Part shown: positions 1-9,579 of the stretch, in pieces
Layout of the letters: every line of letters begins with the position of its first letter
Position numbering within the stretch: the stretch's first letter is position 1
NCBI GenBank assembly: GCA_027620075.1
Contig: JAQCEY010000001.1
Span: forward strand, 310,001-374,000
DNA: 64,000 nucleotides
Direction: 5' to 3'
DNA from: Pseudomonadota bacterium
Lineage (GTDB): Bacteria > Pseudomonadota > Alphaproteobacteria > Rickettsiales > UBA6187
The notes under the pieces: generated by a model
The model's input: the letters and a program-made list of their open reading frames with translations, nothing else
What the model was told of the DNA's origin: nothing
Database searches by the model: none
Translations under genes and position numbers: made by a program

Positions 1-868
1 TGTAGCTGTAAACGGAGCAATAGACAAAGCTTTACCTCCGAGCGGTGATAGCGACACAAGCACTGCATATGCGGAAGCTTTTAAAAGAAGTGCCGCAAAA
101 GCAGGACTGGAAACCATTGTAAATGTTTATAGCGAGGCATCTAATCTTAAAGATTACTACGGTTCAAAACAAGGCGTGCCTAGCGTAATTAAAAGTATTG
201 CACCGGGTTCTTTAGCAAGAAATCTTACGATTATGGGGGGCTATGAGGGAGCAAAACTGGCTTCTAAACTACAATCATACAATCCGACGGAAGCTGCCGT
301 TGCAGGCGGATTATTCGGACTGGCCACAGGTTTTGCGGCAGGCATAATCGACAACAAAATCACTTTCAAACAGGTTGCCGAAATGGCAAAATCAGAATCT
401 TTAAAAAGCACCGAAACATCAGTATTAAAACCTAACCCACGCAGTGCCTTGGCGGCAGGTTTACTTAGATCCGTTCAAGCAGGACTTACAACGGGAGCCT
501 TAACACTCGGCTATGCGATAATGAATGAGATTAAAAAAACCATGCAGGAAAAAGATGCTAACGGTAATACGATGCAATTTTCACAAAAGGATTTTGAAGC
601 TGTCAAAACAGTCGCACTTGAAACCACGAGCGGCATCAAAAAGAACGTGCAAGGCATGTTGAGCAGAGTCACAGATAGTGATGATAGAATGCATTATCAA
701 ATAAAACGAACTGAAAACAACGAAGCAGAACCACAACAACGCAAGTCTTTTGCCGAATCTGCCGCCAAGCCGATATCTACATCACATGCGGATAAGTTTG
801 TAAAATCAAAAATACAGGAAGCACTTGAAAGGGATACACCTCCTAAAGACTCAGGTCTTGGCAGATAG
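1..868 (+). CDS. Unknown protein with two hydrophobic segments, 5' end outside window
   Basis: The reading frame is open from the left edge of the window (first full codon at base 2) to the TAG at 866-868, so this is the C-terminal part of a longer protein. A GTG at 176 is internal to the open frame and is not a convincing start. About 288 residues are visible. Two Gly/Ala-rich hydrophobic stretches (around AAVAGGLFGLATGFAAG and AGLTTGALTLGYAIM) look like membrane-inserting helices or hairpins. They are followed by a hydrophilic, charged C-terminal tail rich in Lys, Glu and Ser. No family was recognised. It converges on ackA with a 5-bp gap. Function is unknown; a membrane-associated or secreted effector-like role would be speculation. 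Confidence 0.7.
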   Translation, partial: VAVNGAIDKALPPSGDSDTSTAYAEAFKRSAAKAGLETIVNVYSEASNLKDYYGSKQGVPSVIKSIAPGSLARNLTIMGGYEGAKLASKLQSYNPTEAAVAGGLFGLATGFAAGIIDNKITFKQVAEMAKSESLKSTETSVLKPNPRSALAAGLLRSVQAGLTTGALTLGYAIMNEIKKTMQEKDANGNTMQFSQKDFEAVKTVALETTSGIKKNVQGMLSRVTDSDDRMHYQIKRTENNEAEPQQRKSFAESAAKPISTSHADKFVKSKIQEALERDTPPKDSGLGR

Positions 869-873
869 GCAAG

Positions 874-2037
874 TTAAATAAATAATTCTTTAGTATGCCT
901 TGCGATAATCAATTCTTCGTTGGTTGGAATAACATAAACTTTTATGTCGCTATCGTCACAACTTATGCATAGGTCGTTTAAGGCATTACTTTTGTTATTT
1001 ATTTTTATTCCCAACCACCCTAAATAATTACATATTTTTTCTCTTATTAAGGAGCTATTCTCGCCTACCCCTGCCGTGAATATAACTGCGTCCACCCCTC
1101 CTATAACAGGAATTAAACCTGACAGGCTTCTGGCAGCGATTATACAAAACATATCTATTGCGAACTTTGCCCGCTCATCATCGCTTTCAAGCAAATCACG
1201 CATATCATTTCCTAAGCCGGAAACCCCTTTTAAACCCGACTCTTTGTATAATAAGCTCTTAATTTGATTTAACTGCATTTTACATTCCTCAGCTAAATAA
1301 AGTATTATTCCCGGATCAATATTCCCTGCCCTTGTTCCCATCATAAGCCCGTCTAAAGCGGTAAACCCCATCGTAGTTACCTTGCTAATTTTGTTGCTTA
1401 CCGCACACATGCTTGCACCATTGCCAAGATGGGCGATAATTATTTTACCATTAGCATTATCTTTCAAATTAACATCTAATGTAGAACATATATATTCATA
1501 CGAAAGACCATGAAATCCATAGCGAATAATCCCTTCATTAAAATATTTTTCAGGCAGAGGATATGACTTTATTATATCTTCCTGCGTATCATGAAATGCT
1601 GTGTCAAAACACGCTATTTGTTTTATATTCGGATATATAGCGGTAAACACCTCTATAGCCTCAATATTATGCGGCTGGTGCAATGGTGCAAGTGGTATTA
1701 TTTTTTTTAGCTCGCTTATAACGCTATTGTCAATAACTATCGGCTTTAAGAACTTAGTTCCGCCATGTACCACACGGTGTCCGATAGCCACGATATTTAT
1801 TTTATCCGCTTTACTTTCTATCCATTTTATCAATTGCGATATAGCAAAATGATGCCCATGCTCTTTTAAAGATGATTGCAACACTATATCACCATCACCG
1901 TTTTTTATCCTCATATTAGGAACATTCTGCAAATCCTCAATCAATATCGAATATAAAAGCTTCAAGTCACCTAACGTATATATAGCGAATTTAATAGATG
2001 AAGAACCTGCATTGATTGTAATTATATTATCGTCCAT
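874..2037 (-). CDS. ackA: Acetate kinase
   Basis: Cytoplasmic enzyme interconverting acetate + ATP and acetyl phosphate + ADP. Family signatures are visible: the N-terminal INAGSSSIKFAIY phosphate-binding motif, IAHLGNGASMCAV, the FTALDGLMMGTRAGNIDPG block and FTAGVGENS near the C-terminus. The ATG at 2037 is preferred over an upstream in-frame codon at 2058 because AGGAG lies six bases before it and the family begins close to the N-A-G-S-S motif. This gives 387 aa, normal for AckA. No phosphotransacetylase gene is adjacent, although an acetyl-CoA synthetase is encoded at 55.5-57.5 kb, so acetate could be activated by either route. It is divergent from sdhC, and the two share about 150 bp of upstream sequence. 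Confidence 0.95.
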   Translation of the reverse strand: MDDNIITINAGSSSIKFAIYTLGDLKLLYSILIEDLQNVPNMRIKNGDGDIVLQSSLKEHGHHFAISQLIKWIESKADKINIVAIGHRVVHGGTKFLKPIVIDNSVISELKKIIPLAPLHQPHNIEAIEVFTAIYPNIKQIACFDTAFHDTQEDIIKSYPLPEKYFNEGIIRYGFHGLSYEYICSTLDVNLKDNANGKIIIAHLGNGASMCAVSNKISKVTTMGFTALDGLMMGTRAGNIDPGIILYLAEECKMQLNQIKSLLYKESGLKGVSGLGNDMRDLLESDDERAKFAIDMFCIIAARSLSGLIPVIGGVDAVIFTAGVGENSSLIREKICNYLGWLGIKINNKSNALNDLCISCDDSDIKVYVIPTNEELIIARHTKELFI

Positions 2038-2185
2038 AACCGCTCCTGATATTAGCAAAAACTACTTATAATTATGATATTACGCAATTAAATATATTTA
2101 ATCTTATTCTTGCTTGATTTTATAGAAAAAGAGTTTTAGTTTAAGCACCAATTTTAACGGTTTTCAAATATTATGAAGATTTTTT

Positions 2186-2578
2186 ATGTCAAAAAAGACT
2201 AACGGTAATGCAAGTAAAAGACCGCTATCACCTCATTTGACTATATATAAGCCGCAGATAACCTCGGTGCTTTCAATAAGTCACCGCTTGACAGGTTTAG
2301 GTTTATTCGTAGGTGCTTTATTACTGGCATGGTGGATAGTTTTTAACGTATATGGTACTTGTGACTGTGTTAACCCTATTATTTTCTCTACCGTTGGGCG
2401 TGTATTTCTAATTTTATGGACACTAGCGTTATATTATCACCTACTAAACGGTATCCGTCACTTATTCTGGGATATGGGGAAGGGTTTTGAAATAAAAACC
2501 GTGAATAAATCAGGAATTTTTGTTTTGCTGGGAGCTTTTGGTCTGACAATAGCTAGCTGGGTATATGTAACATTATAA
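2186..2578 (+). CDS. sdhC: Succinate dehydrogenase cytochrome b556 subunit
   Basis: Membrane anchor of respiratory complex II (succinate:ubiquinone oxidoreductase). It is 130 aa with three transmembrane helices. The SdhC signature is clear: an N-terminal RPLSPHLTIYKPQ block, SISHRLTGLGLFVGALL with the Ser and Arg that line the quinone site, and a His-containing YYHLLNGIRHLFWDMG segment that supplies a haem b ligand. It is the first gene of sdhCDAB, 16 bp before sdhD. Length and gene order match alphaproteobacterial operons. Ribosome-binding sequence before the ATG is poor (T-rich), but no alternative start precedes the conserved block. Confidence 0.95.
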   Translation: MSKKTNGNASKRPLSPHLTIYKPQITSVLSISHRLTGLGLFVGALLLAWWIVFNVYGTCDCVNPIIFSTVGRVFLILWTLALYYHLLNGIRHLFWDMGKGFEIKTVNKSGIFVLLGAFGLTIASWVYVTL

Positions 2579-2594
2579 ATTTAAGGTTTTTTAA

Positions 2595-3071
2595 ATGGAT
2601 TTACGTACTCCTTTAGGAAGGGTTAAGGGTTTGGGTTCTGCAAAAAGCGGCTCACATCACTGGTGGATGCAGCGCGTTACAGCTTTAGCACTAATACCCC
2701 TTGTAATATGGTTCATATTGAATGTCATTAAAGCAAGCACCGGTGCAGATAGATTCATTGATATATTTGCCAATCCTTTCAATGCAATAGGAATGGTATT
2801 ATTTATATGCGTAGCATTATATCACGGAGCTATGGGATTTCGAGTTATCGTGGAGGATTATGTTCATTGCGGTTGCGGCAAGAACTTCCTGATTATCGGA
2901 GCTAATTTTTTTACAGCGGTAACGGCAGTGGCGGCAGTTCTTGCAGTTATTACTTTCCATACCGGGGAAGCAAAAACCGTAAAGCCGGCAGGCAAAGAAA
3001 ACTGCCCTTACGGCAGCCATCAAAAAGCAGATGGCACGAAATATGAAAATTGTGATAAACATAAGCGTTAA
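2595..3071 (+). CDS. sdhD: Succinate dehydrogenase membrane anchor subunit, with Cys/His tail
   Basis: Second membrane anchor of complex II. The N-terminal part has the family block ending [16 protein letters not shown], followed by two more transmembrane helices. The second contains [18 protein letters not shown], with the haem-ligand and quinone-site region. At 158 aa it is longer than the usual 115-130 aa. After the third helix it carries a hydrophilic tail of about 30 residues with two Cys and two His ([22 protein letters not shown]). The tail is not part of the standard family and could be a metal-binding or lineage-specific extension. It lies 11 bp before sdhA in the same operon. Confidence 0.92.
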   Translation: MDLRTPLGRVKGLGSAKSGSHHWWMQRVTALALIPLVIWFILNVIKASTGADRFIDIFANPFNAIGMVLFICVALYHGAMGFRVIVEDYVHCGCGKNFLIIGANFFTAVTAVAAVLAVITFHTGEAKTVKPAGKENCPYGSHQKADGTKYENCDKHKR

Positions 3072-3082
3072 TAGGGTTAATT

Positions 3083-4879
3083 ATGGCAAATAAAGCCTAT
3101 GAAATAGTTGAGCATGAATATGATGTAGTGGTAGTCGGTGCAGGCGGTGCAGGGCTTCGTGCAACATTCGGCATGGCACAGGCAGGACTTTCTACGGCAT
3201 GCCTAAGCAAGGTATTCCCGACTCGCAGCCATACGGTTGCTGCACAAGGCGGAATAAGTGCGGCTCTCGGTAATATGGGTGACGATGACTGGCGTTGGCA
3301 TATGTATGACACTGTAAAAGGTTCCGACTGGTTAGGCGATCAGGACGCAATCGAATATATGTGTAAAGAAGCTCCGGCAGCTATCTTAGAGCTTGAACAA
3401 TACGGCGTACCGTTTTCACGTACAAATGAAGGTAAGATTTATCAAAGACCGTTCGGTGGAATGACCACTCATTACGGCGAGGGCAAAGCGGCACAAAGAA
3501 CATGTGCTGCGGCTGACCGTACAGGTCATGCGATACTTCATACATTATACACACAGGCACTGCGTCATAACGCAAAATTCTTTATTGAATATTTCGCCCT
3601 TGATTTGATTATGGACGAAGAAGGCGTTTGCCGTGGTGTTATGGCATGGAACTTAGATGACGGAAAAATACACCGCTTTAGAGCTCAACTGGTTGTTTTG
3701 GCTACGGGCGGATATGGACGTGCGTATTTTTCATGCACATCTGCACACACATGCACAGGTGACGGCGGCGGAATGGTTGCACGTGCAGGATTGCCGTTAC
3801 AAGATATGGAATTCGTACAATTCCACCCTACTGGAATTTACGGTGCAGGCTGTTTAATAACCGAAGGTGTAAGGGGTGAAGGCGGATATCTTGTAAACTC
3901 CGAAGGTGAACGCTTCATGGAGCGTTACGCACCATCGGCAAAAGATTTGGCTTCTCGTGACGTTGTGAGCCGTGCAATGACTATTGAAATTCGTGAAAAA
4001 CGTGGCGTAGGTGACAAAAAAGATCATATATACTTACATCTTGACCATTTAGAAGATGAAGTTATTCATAAGAAACTTCCGGGTATCGCAGAAAGTGCAA
4101 GAATATTTGCAGGTGTTGACGTTACAAAACAGCCTATCCCTGTTCTGCCTACGGTTCACTATAATATGGGCGGTATTCCGACCAACTATAAATGTGAGGT
4201 GGTAACTACAAGAGGCAAGGATAAAGAGGCTGTGATTCCGGGGCTTATGGCAATCGGTGAGGCAGGCTGTGTATCGGTGCATGGTGCAAACCGCTTGGGT
4301 TCTAATTCACTTCTTGATCTGGTAGTGTTCGGTCGTGCGGCGGCACTGCAAGCAAAGGAAATCATAAAACCGGGTCAGTCACATAAGGTTTTACCTGAAA
4401 ATGCAGGTGATAATGCCATAGCACGCCTTGACAAGATAAGGCATTCAAAAGGCAAAATGTCCACCGCTAAAATACGTGACAACATGCAGGTGACAATGCA
4501 GGATCATGCGGCGGTTTTCCGTGAAGAAACCAGCCTGCAAGAAGGTCTTGATAAAATAACGAATGTATATGAAAGCTATAGCGATATAGGTATATCCGAC
4601 CGTGGCATGACATGGAATAGCGAATTGGTAGAAGCATTGGAGCTTGATAACTTACGCTCACAGGCAGTTGTTACCCTAGCATGTGCGTTAAACAGAAAAG
4701 AAAGCCGTGGAGCTCACGCCCGTGAGGATTACCCTGACAGGGACGACAAAAACTGGCATAAACATTCTACTGCATGGATAAGTGACAAGGGTAAAGTAAA
4801 AATTGATTACAGACCGGTTCACATGAACACATTAAGTAACGAAGTTCAGGTTGTACCGCTTAAGAAGAGGGTGTATTAG
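3083..4879 (+). CDS. sdhA: Succinate dehydrogenase flavoprotein subunit
   Basis: Catalytic subunit of complex II, oxidising succinate to fumarate with covalently bound FAD on the inner face of the cytoplasmic membrane. It is 598 aa, the usual length. The Rossmann motif [13 protein letters not shown] is at the N-terminus, and SHTVAAQGG holds the His that anchors [18 protein letters not shown] and RGEGGYL belong to the dicarboxylate site, and the C-terminal block [14 protein letters not shown] is diagnostic. The stop codon abuts the ATG of sdhB with no gap, implying translational coupling. Confidence 0.97.
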   Translation: MANKAYEIVEHEYDVVVVGAGGAGLRATFGMAQAGLSTACLSKVFPTRSHTVAAQGGISAALGNMGDDDWRWHMYDTVKGSDWLGDQDAIEYMCKEAPAAILELEQYGVPFSRTNEGKIYQRPFGGMTTHYGEGKAAQRTCAAADRTGHAILHTLYTQALRHNAKFFIEYFALDLIMDEEGVCRGVMAWNLDDGKIHRFRAQLVVLATGGYGRAYFSCTSAHTCTGDGGGMVARAGLPLQDMEFVQFHPTGIYGAGCLITEGVRGEGGYLVNSEGERFMERYAPSAKDLASRDVVSRAMTIEIREKRGVGDKKDHIYLHLDHLEDEVIHKKLPGIAESARIFAGVDVTKQPIPVLPTVHYNMGGIPTNYKCEVVTTRGKDKEAVIPGLMAIGEAGCVSVHGANRLGSNSLLDLVVFGRAAALQAKEIIKPGQSHKVLPENAGDNAIARLDKIRHSKGKMSTAKIRDNMQVTMQDHAAVFREETSLQEGLDKITNVYESYSDIGISDRGMTWNSELVEALELDNLRSQAVVTLACALNRKESRGAHAREDYPDRDDKNWHKHSTAWISDKGKVKIDYRPVHMNTLSNEVQVVPLKKRVY

Positions 4880-5680
4880 ATGGTTGAATTTGCATTGCCG
4901 AGAAACTCGAAAATTTCAAAGGGTAAATATGTAAAAGCACCTGAGGGGGCTACTAATATCCGTAAGGTAAAAGTTTATCGTTGGGATCCTGAAAATCTTG
5001 ATGACAATGGCGAGCCTAAGAACCCTACCATTGATACTTACGAAGTAGACCTTGATAGTTGCGGTCCTATGGTGCTTGACGCACTTCTAAAAATTAAGAA
5101 CGAAACGGATAGCACCCTGACCTTACGCCGCTCTTGCCGTGAAGGAATTTGCGGTAGTTGTGCAATGAATATTGACGGCACTAATACACTAGCATGTACA
5201 AAAGGTTGTGACGAGATAAAGGGCGATATCAATATTTATCCGCTTCCGCATATGCCGGTTATAAAAGACTTGGTTCCCGATCTGACGAATTTTTATGCTC
5301 AATATGAATCAATTGAGCCTTGGTTGAAAACCGACTCCCCTGCCCCGTCTAATTCCGAGAGGCTGCAATCACCCGAAGACAGGGATAAGCTTGACGGACT
5401 ATATGAGTGTATATTATGTGCATGTTGCTCGGCAAGTTGCCCTAGCTATTGGTGGAATTCCGACAAATACTTAGGGCCGGCCGTTCTAATGCAGGCTTAC
5501 CGCTGGATTATCGACAGCCGTGACGAATATACGGGCGAACGCCTTGATGCACTGGAAGACCCGTTCAAGCTTTATCGCTGCCATACTATCATGAATTGTG
5601 CCAATACATGTCCTAAAGGATTAAATCCGGGCAAGGCTATAGCAGAAATTAAGAAAATGATGGTTGAACGACAAGGATAG
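4880..5680 (+). CDS. sdhB: Succinate dehydrogenase iron-sulfur subunit
   Basis: Electron-transfer subunit of complex II (266 aa). The N-terminal ferredoxin domain has the [2Fe-2S] cysteines in [16 protein letters not shown] and the following TLAC. The C-terminal domain has [16 protein letters not shown] and [19 protein letters not shown], giving the [4Fe-4S] and [3Fe-4S] ligands. It starts directly after the sdhA stop and is last in sdhCDAB. Downstream, a short imperfect inverted repeat (ATAGTC-AAA-GACTAT) is present but lacks a T-run, so no terminator can be asserted before the convergent gene. Confidence 0.97.
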   Translation: MVEFALPRNSKISKGKYVKAPEGATNIRKVKVYRWDPENLDDNGEPKNPTIDTYEVDLDSCGPMVLDALLKIKNETDSTLTLRRSCREGICGSCAMNIDGTNTLACTKGCDEIKGDINIYPLPHMPVIKDLVPDLTNFYAQYESIEPWLKTDSPAPSNSERLQSPEDRDKLDGLYECILCACCSASCPSYWWNSDKYLGPAVLMQAYRWIIDSRDEYTGERLDALEDPFKLYRCHTIMNCANTCPKGLNPGKAIAEIKKMMVERQG

Positions 5681-5776
5681 TCAAAGACTATTGTACCTAA
5701 AGATTGAATTGTGAAGTCTGAGTTTTTTCAGGTTTTACTCTCTATTTCTTAGTTTTTGTCTTGCTTTCCCTTGCGT

Positions 5777-6877
5777 CTATTTGCTCTGCAAGCATAAGGA
5801 ATTGCGAACCTGCATCTTTATTATCGCCAATATAACTCCACCCAGATGCCTTGAGTTATACCACATTAACACAGAAAGACTGAATACCCCCAAACGTGCC
5901 AGCAATGAGGTTGCGTGAACCCACATTTTTTGCTCACGGCTGAGTTTTTCCGTATCTTCTATCACAGGTATAAAACGAGGGATAAACCCGAAAAAGTAAA
6001 CTACCGATATCGCTTTAACCGTTGCCGTATAAGAAAATGCAACGGCAGAAGTTGCGAATGTAACAAAAGCACTTACGGTTACCAACCCTAAAAGTAAGTG
6101 GGCAACAAGTCCGAAACCGCTTATAGCACTCGGCAGGTCATGGCTTATCATTTGCGGGTTATTTGAAAGTATCACAAGTGCGGCAATAAATAATACCGGT
6201 AATGCGTAAAGAGGATAACGCCCTTTTGATATCAGAGAATTATGCTTTCTTAAAAACCTCATCGGATTAAATAACACCGTGAATTTTGCAGCCTCAGGCT
6301 CTATCTGAATATCTTTGAACTCATCATCACTTTGCATCTCATCGGCAAATTGTTCACTTGCTTTAAAGAAAGCTTTTGCATCAGCTTTAATCCTTGAGTA
6401 AATAGAAGTAATTTTTTCCTTAAAATTATAATTACCCGATACCGTTTTTCTAACTCCGGCAGTAAAATTATTATTAGCCGTTTTACCGGCAATATTTTCT
6501 ATTTTTGCAGTACCGTCATAAAAAGGCTTGGTAAGAGGGTGTTTGGGTGCGTTATCTTTATCAAAAAGTTTTCTCTTTGCTATCCTGTCCAACAACACGT
6601 CTATGTCATACCGTGTAAGGCTAAGACCGAACCTGTCATTAGTATTTACAAGTAACGTATCGTATTTATCACCGCCAAATGAAAATAATGCGTTCAAGGC
6701 GTGATATTCCCATTCCTTTAATTTGAATATAACATCTTCTCCCAGTTCCAGATGATATTCACCCGAACCTTTAGCTCGCAAAAGCGATAGTTTTTTACCG
6801 CCTATATCTTTGACGATAACCGGCGGAATTATAAAAACCTGACGCTCTTCACTTTGTATATCCGATTGGTTTCTCAT
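5777..6877 (-). CDS. PqqD-like / degenerate M50-like membrane protein; C-terminus possibly frameshifted
   Basis: This 366-aa protein begins with a PqqD-like winged-helix domain (residues about 15-110). It matches the N-terminal domain of membrane M50-type proteins found in peptide biosynthesis clusters: a GEYHLELGEDVIFKLKEWEYHALNAL stretch (described here by pattern; residues 39-64) and a later helix ending RKLFD. A hydrophilic linker follows, then four hydrophobic segments (about 222-240, 254-280, 283-305, 322-341). The M50 zinc motif HExxH is absent where it would be expected (about 268-285), so it is probably not a protease. The frame ends in a short odd tail. Another frame, open from 5855 to 5742, would give a more natural hydrophilic tail, so a frameshift is possible. 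It is the last gene of the synthase cluster, 12 bp after the propeller gene. Confidence 0.6.
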   Translation of the reverse strand: MRNQSDIQSEERQVFIIPPVIVKDIGGKKLSLLRAKGSGEYHLELGEDVIFKLKEWEYHALNALFSFGGDKYDTLLVNTNDRFGLSLTRYDIDVLLDRIAKRKLFDKDNAPKHPLTKPFYDGTAKIENIAGKTANNNFTAGVRKTVSGNYNFKEKITSIYSRIKADAKAFFKASEQFADEMQSDDEFKDIQIEPEAAKFTVLFNPMRFLRKHNSLISKGRYPLYALPVLFIAALVILSNNPQMISHDLPSAISGFGLVAHLLLGLVTVSAFVTFATSAVAFSYTATVKAISVVYFFGFIPRFIPVIEDTEKLSREQKMWVHATSLLARLGVFSLSVLMWYNSRHLGGVILAIIKMQVRNSLCLQSK

Positions 6878-6889
6878 TATAACCTCTTA

Positions 6890-8353
6890 TCAAAACGCTT
6901 TTTTCTTATTTCCGAGGAACACCTCGCACCCGCCACGCGGATTATTTACATAACGCTCTTCTTTAAACGACCATACTTTAGGACCGAACAAATTCCCCGT
7001 ACCGACAAATAAACCATATGGTGTTGACGCAAAAGTCCTTATTCCTATATTGTAAGGGTTTGACATACCGTTATTTGTTACACGTACCCAGTTTTCTCCA
7101 TCGAAGCTTCTATATACACCACAACCTGCATTATTCCTAAGGATAAATTCATTCCCCAGATTATTCATTACGTTACAAAATTCCTGCGGCCACCCTTCAC
7201 GCTTTGCATATGGAAGCGTTACACTCCAGTCAAACGTAGAAAGATACAACCAGCCGTCATGCTCACACATACGCCAGAAATATCCTGCAAACCAGTTATC
7301 AAAACCCTCTGCCCAGCCGGACAAAGGTTTTTTGTAGCCGTCGGGGGTATCACGCTCAGTCCCCACTATCAAATCCCAACTGCCATCGGTATTTATCCTT
7401 ATTAATTCCGATGCCGCAGGCCCTACCTTATTTTGCGTATCAACACCGCCGCCTTGTATTGCACTGCCTACATATAACGCCCCTTTAAAAGGCATCATAC
7501 TGCAAGCTATCTGATTTTCTTCTCCTCTGTAAGCACCTTTTTCAATTACCTTTTCCCATCTATACGGCTTTTCGCCTTCCATATCGGAACGCCACACCTG
7601 AAATCCTTCCAGATTAAAAGTACCTACATACAGATATTCACCAAAAGAAACCATTTCAAAAACGGTTTTATTTTCCGCATCACCAAAACCAAAATCACTG
7701 GCAGGAACCCAATTACCGTTGGCAGGGTCTGCACTTTCATACACTATTGAATGTGAAGCAACATTCGGATTACCGCCTCTTGAACCTGAAGGCGTAGTAT
7801 AAAGCTTGTCTTTATGCTCTACCATCGTCCTGATAGCTGTTACAGGCAACCCCATCAAACCGGGTTCACATGTAACCTCATAATTAATCCCGTCTTCACT
7901 CCTTAGTATCAAAGGCCCGGGACCCGCCGCAGGAGACCATGTAGTAACATATAATGCGTCTTTAAACACCACCATGCCGCGATGCCCTAAAGACTCAGGT
8001 ATTATTTTTCCGTTACTTCCCATGATATCAGGCGATCTATAAACTTTTTTCCAGCTTTTATTCTTCGGGTTATAACGCCATATCTCTGAATTAAGCCCAA
8101 GGTCAAAAGGGTCTTTAGGACACTCGATAGGCCATGGATCCATACCGATAGGCAACCTTTTTCTCATCAGGGCAAAATTACCTCTGGTAGTGCCTACATA
8201 TAGGTTTCCCTTGAACCAAGCCATAGAATGAGCATAGGCATTTGTGCCGTCACCAAAACCCTGCTTGGCGATAAGCTCAAAATCCTCCTCACTTAGTCCC
8301 GGCCATACGCCTGCTCTGTTAGCATCTGTGCGTTGACCTATATGTTCCTGCAA
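6890..8353 (-). CDS. Beta-propeller repeat protein
   Basis: This is a 487-aa protein with no signal peptide or membrane segment. It is built of repeating blade motifs in which a turn is followed by L-Y-V-G-T or a variant: GNLYVGTTRG, DALYVTTWSP, DKLYTTPSG, EYLYVGTFN, GALYVGSAI, GWLYLSTFD and YGLFVGTGN. Six or seven blades are therefore likely, as in Kelch or BNR-type propellers. Many Trp residues follow (QVWRS, KVWSF). The start is TTG, supported by GGAG seven bases upstream. It belongs to the synthase cluster but is separated from the upstream hydrolase gene by a 154-bp palindromic element. Catalytic residues are not recognisable; it may be a scaffold, a lactonase-like enzyme or a binding protein. 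Confidence 0.7.
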   Translation of the reverse strand: MQEHIGQRTDANRAGVWPGLSEEDFELIAKQGFGDGTNAYAHSMAWFKGNLYVGTTRGNFALMRKRLPIGMDPWPIECPKDPFDLGLNSEIWRYNPKNKSWKKVYRSPDIMGSNGKIIPESLGHRGMVVFKDALYVTTWSPAAGPGPLILRSEDGINYEVTCEPGLMGLPVTAIRTMVEHKDKLYTTPSGSRGGNPNVASHSIVYESADPANGNWVPASDFGFGDAENKTVFEMVSFGEYLYVGTFNLEGFQVWRSDMEGEKPYRWEKVIEKGAYRGEENQIACSMMPFKGALYVGSAIQGGGVDTQNKVGPAASELIRINTDGSWDLIVGTERDTPDGYKKPLSGWAEGFDNWFAGYFWRMCEHDGWLYLSTFDWSVTLPYAKREGWPQEFCNVMNNLGNEFILRNNAGCGVYRSFDGENWVRVTNNGMSNPYNIGIRTFASTPYGLFVGTGNLFGPKVWSFKEERYVNNPRGGCEVFLGNKKKAF

Positions 8354-8384
8354 AAAATATCTCCAAATTGTTTTATAGCATCTT

Positions 8385-8538
8385 TGTCATTCCACGAATT
8401 TGTTTAGTAAAACAAATTATAGTGGAATCCACATTCTAAAAAGTTAGGAAACTTTTTAGATATTGAAAAGTTTTCCTAAACTTTTCAAATTGGATCTCAC
8501 GGTAAAAAATTTTACTAAATTTTTTCCGTAGGATGACA
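8385..8538. repeat. Composite palindromic element with four nested hairpins
   Basis: The element is bounded by inverted ends TGTCATTCC (8385-8393) and GGATGACA (8531-8538). Inside are four consecutive stem-loops: ATTCCAC...GTGGAAT, CTAAAAAGTT/AACTTTTTAG, GAAAAGTTT/AAACTTTTC and an ACGG...CCGT stem with A/T-rich arms. The GTCAT...ATGAC ends relate it to the elements at 27.6, 36.0, 49.1 and 53.6 kb. It sits between two genes of the synthase cluster and could affect mRNA stability or termination there. Confidence 0.75.
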
Positions 8539-8559
8539 TAATTAGTAAAAAATCAAAAC

Positions 8560-9507
8560 TCACAAAACCTTTTTCGAGCCGTCTTCCGAGTATGAAATAT
8601 AGTTTAAGCACTCGTAATTATTAATCAAATCATCTAAACCTTCTTTTTCCCAAAAAGCCTCACAAAGCTCCATAACCATTTTAGGCGATGCCTTCGGGAA
8701 GAAATGTCCCGCACCTTTAATTGAAACAAAATCCTTATCCGACCAAAGTGTGTTCAGGTAATTAGCCGTAGCCATTGAATGGGAGTTTTCTCCATAAATC
8801 GCTAAAACCGGACATTTTATTTTATATAAATTATTAGCCGATAAATTATCGTTACCTGTCAATTCATCTAATGCTTTTGTGTTTTCCATCAAATCCAGCC
8901 ATTTTTCGGCGGTTCTAGGACTGTTACCTTCGAATATCCTTTGCACCCACGGATATAATTTTTCAGGTATCGGAGTACCCGTTTTTTTAAATCGGGCAAC
9001 TTCCGTCATCAAATGATAACCAAAATAATGGTGTTTCGTATCAATATTTATGCCGCTTTCCTTTAAGGCCACCTGCAATGCGTTCGCAGCACTCCAGCCG
9101 TTGCTTTTGGCTAAGGCACGTCCTATATTAATCTGGGTATCCATCAAAACCAGCGACGAAACCGTTTGAGGATTCTCATACACATAATTCATAGCGACAA
9201 CGCCGCCAAAACTATGTGCCACAAAATGTGCTTTATCAATGCCCAAACTATCTAGCAGCTCTTTTAAATCCATTGACAAATTTTGAGCCGTATATCCGCT
9301 ATCGGTCAAACCTGACCTTCCGTGACCGCGAAGGTCAAATAACGTAACACGAAACTTATCTGAAAACTGTTGTGCATAATCACCCAGCCAGAAAGCCATA
9401 TTGGACGCAAGCCCATGCACCATTACAATATCTTCCGGCTTCCCCTCGCCCTTATATGCTAGTTGGGTACAATTTATTTTAGTTTCGTTAATATTTAAAA
9501 CCGGCAT
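8560..9507 (-). CDS. Alpha/beta-hydrolase fold protein
   Basis: This is a 315-aa cytoplasmic hydrolase. The oxyanion loop is in VMVHGLASNMAFW (residues 28-40), followed by the DLRGHGRS motif (58-65). The nucleophile elbow is AHSFGG, with Ser99 in place of the commoner G-H-S-x-G context. The catalytic His is His268 in GAGHFF. A lid or cap region of about 100 residues lies between them. It is placed after the phosphodiesterase-like gene in the synthase cluster, so it could act as a thioesterase or esterase that releases or trims the acyl product; that is inference from position. The start ATG has only a weak ribosome site. A 40-bp palindrome of another repeat family lies just upstream. Confidence 0.85.
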   Translation of the reverse strand: MPVLNINETKINCTQLAYKGEGKPEDIVMVHGLASNMAFWLGDYAQQFSDKFRVTLFDLRGHGRSGLTDSGYTAQNLSMDLKELLDSLGIDKAHFVAHSFGGVVAMNYVYENPQTVSSLVLMDTQINIGRALAKSNGWSAANALQVALKESGINIDTKHHYFGYHLMTEVARFKKTGTPIPEKLYPWVQRIFEGNSPRTAEKWLDLMENTKALDELTGNDNLSANNLYKIKCPVLAIYGENSHSMATANYLNTLWSDKDFVSIKGAGHFFPKASPKMVMELCEAFWEKEGLDDLINNYECLNYISYSEDGSKKVL

Positions 9508-9530
9508 AATTCCTTAATGTCTTATAATTA

Positions 9531-9570
9531 AATCCCCTCTCCCCGTGGGAGAGGGTTAGTGTGAGGGATT
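9531..9570. repeat. Palindromic repeat, CCCTCTCCC family
   Basis: Stem CCCTCTCCC (9535-9543) pairs with GGGAGAGGG (9547-9555), followed by TTAGTGTGAGGGATT. The element fills most of the gap between the hydrolase and phosphodiesterase-like genes. A second copy, with the same stem and the same downstream TTAG-GGAGGG type sequence, lies inside the giant synthase gene at 20.8 kb. Such GC-rich elements stand out against the AT-rich background. Confidence 0.8.
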
Positions 9571-9579
9571 AAAAAATAA

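Noticed and set aside
176-868. GTG at 176 as the true start of the first gene
   Set aside because: The frame is open through the left edge with protein-like sequence, so the gene begins outside the window.
5681-5720. Terminator after sdhB
   Set aside because: The ATAGTC-AAA-GACTAT stem is short and AT-rich and lacks a T-run.
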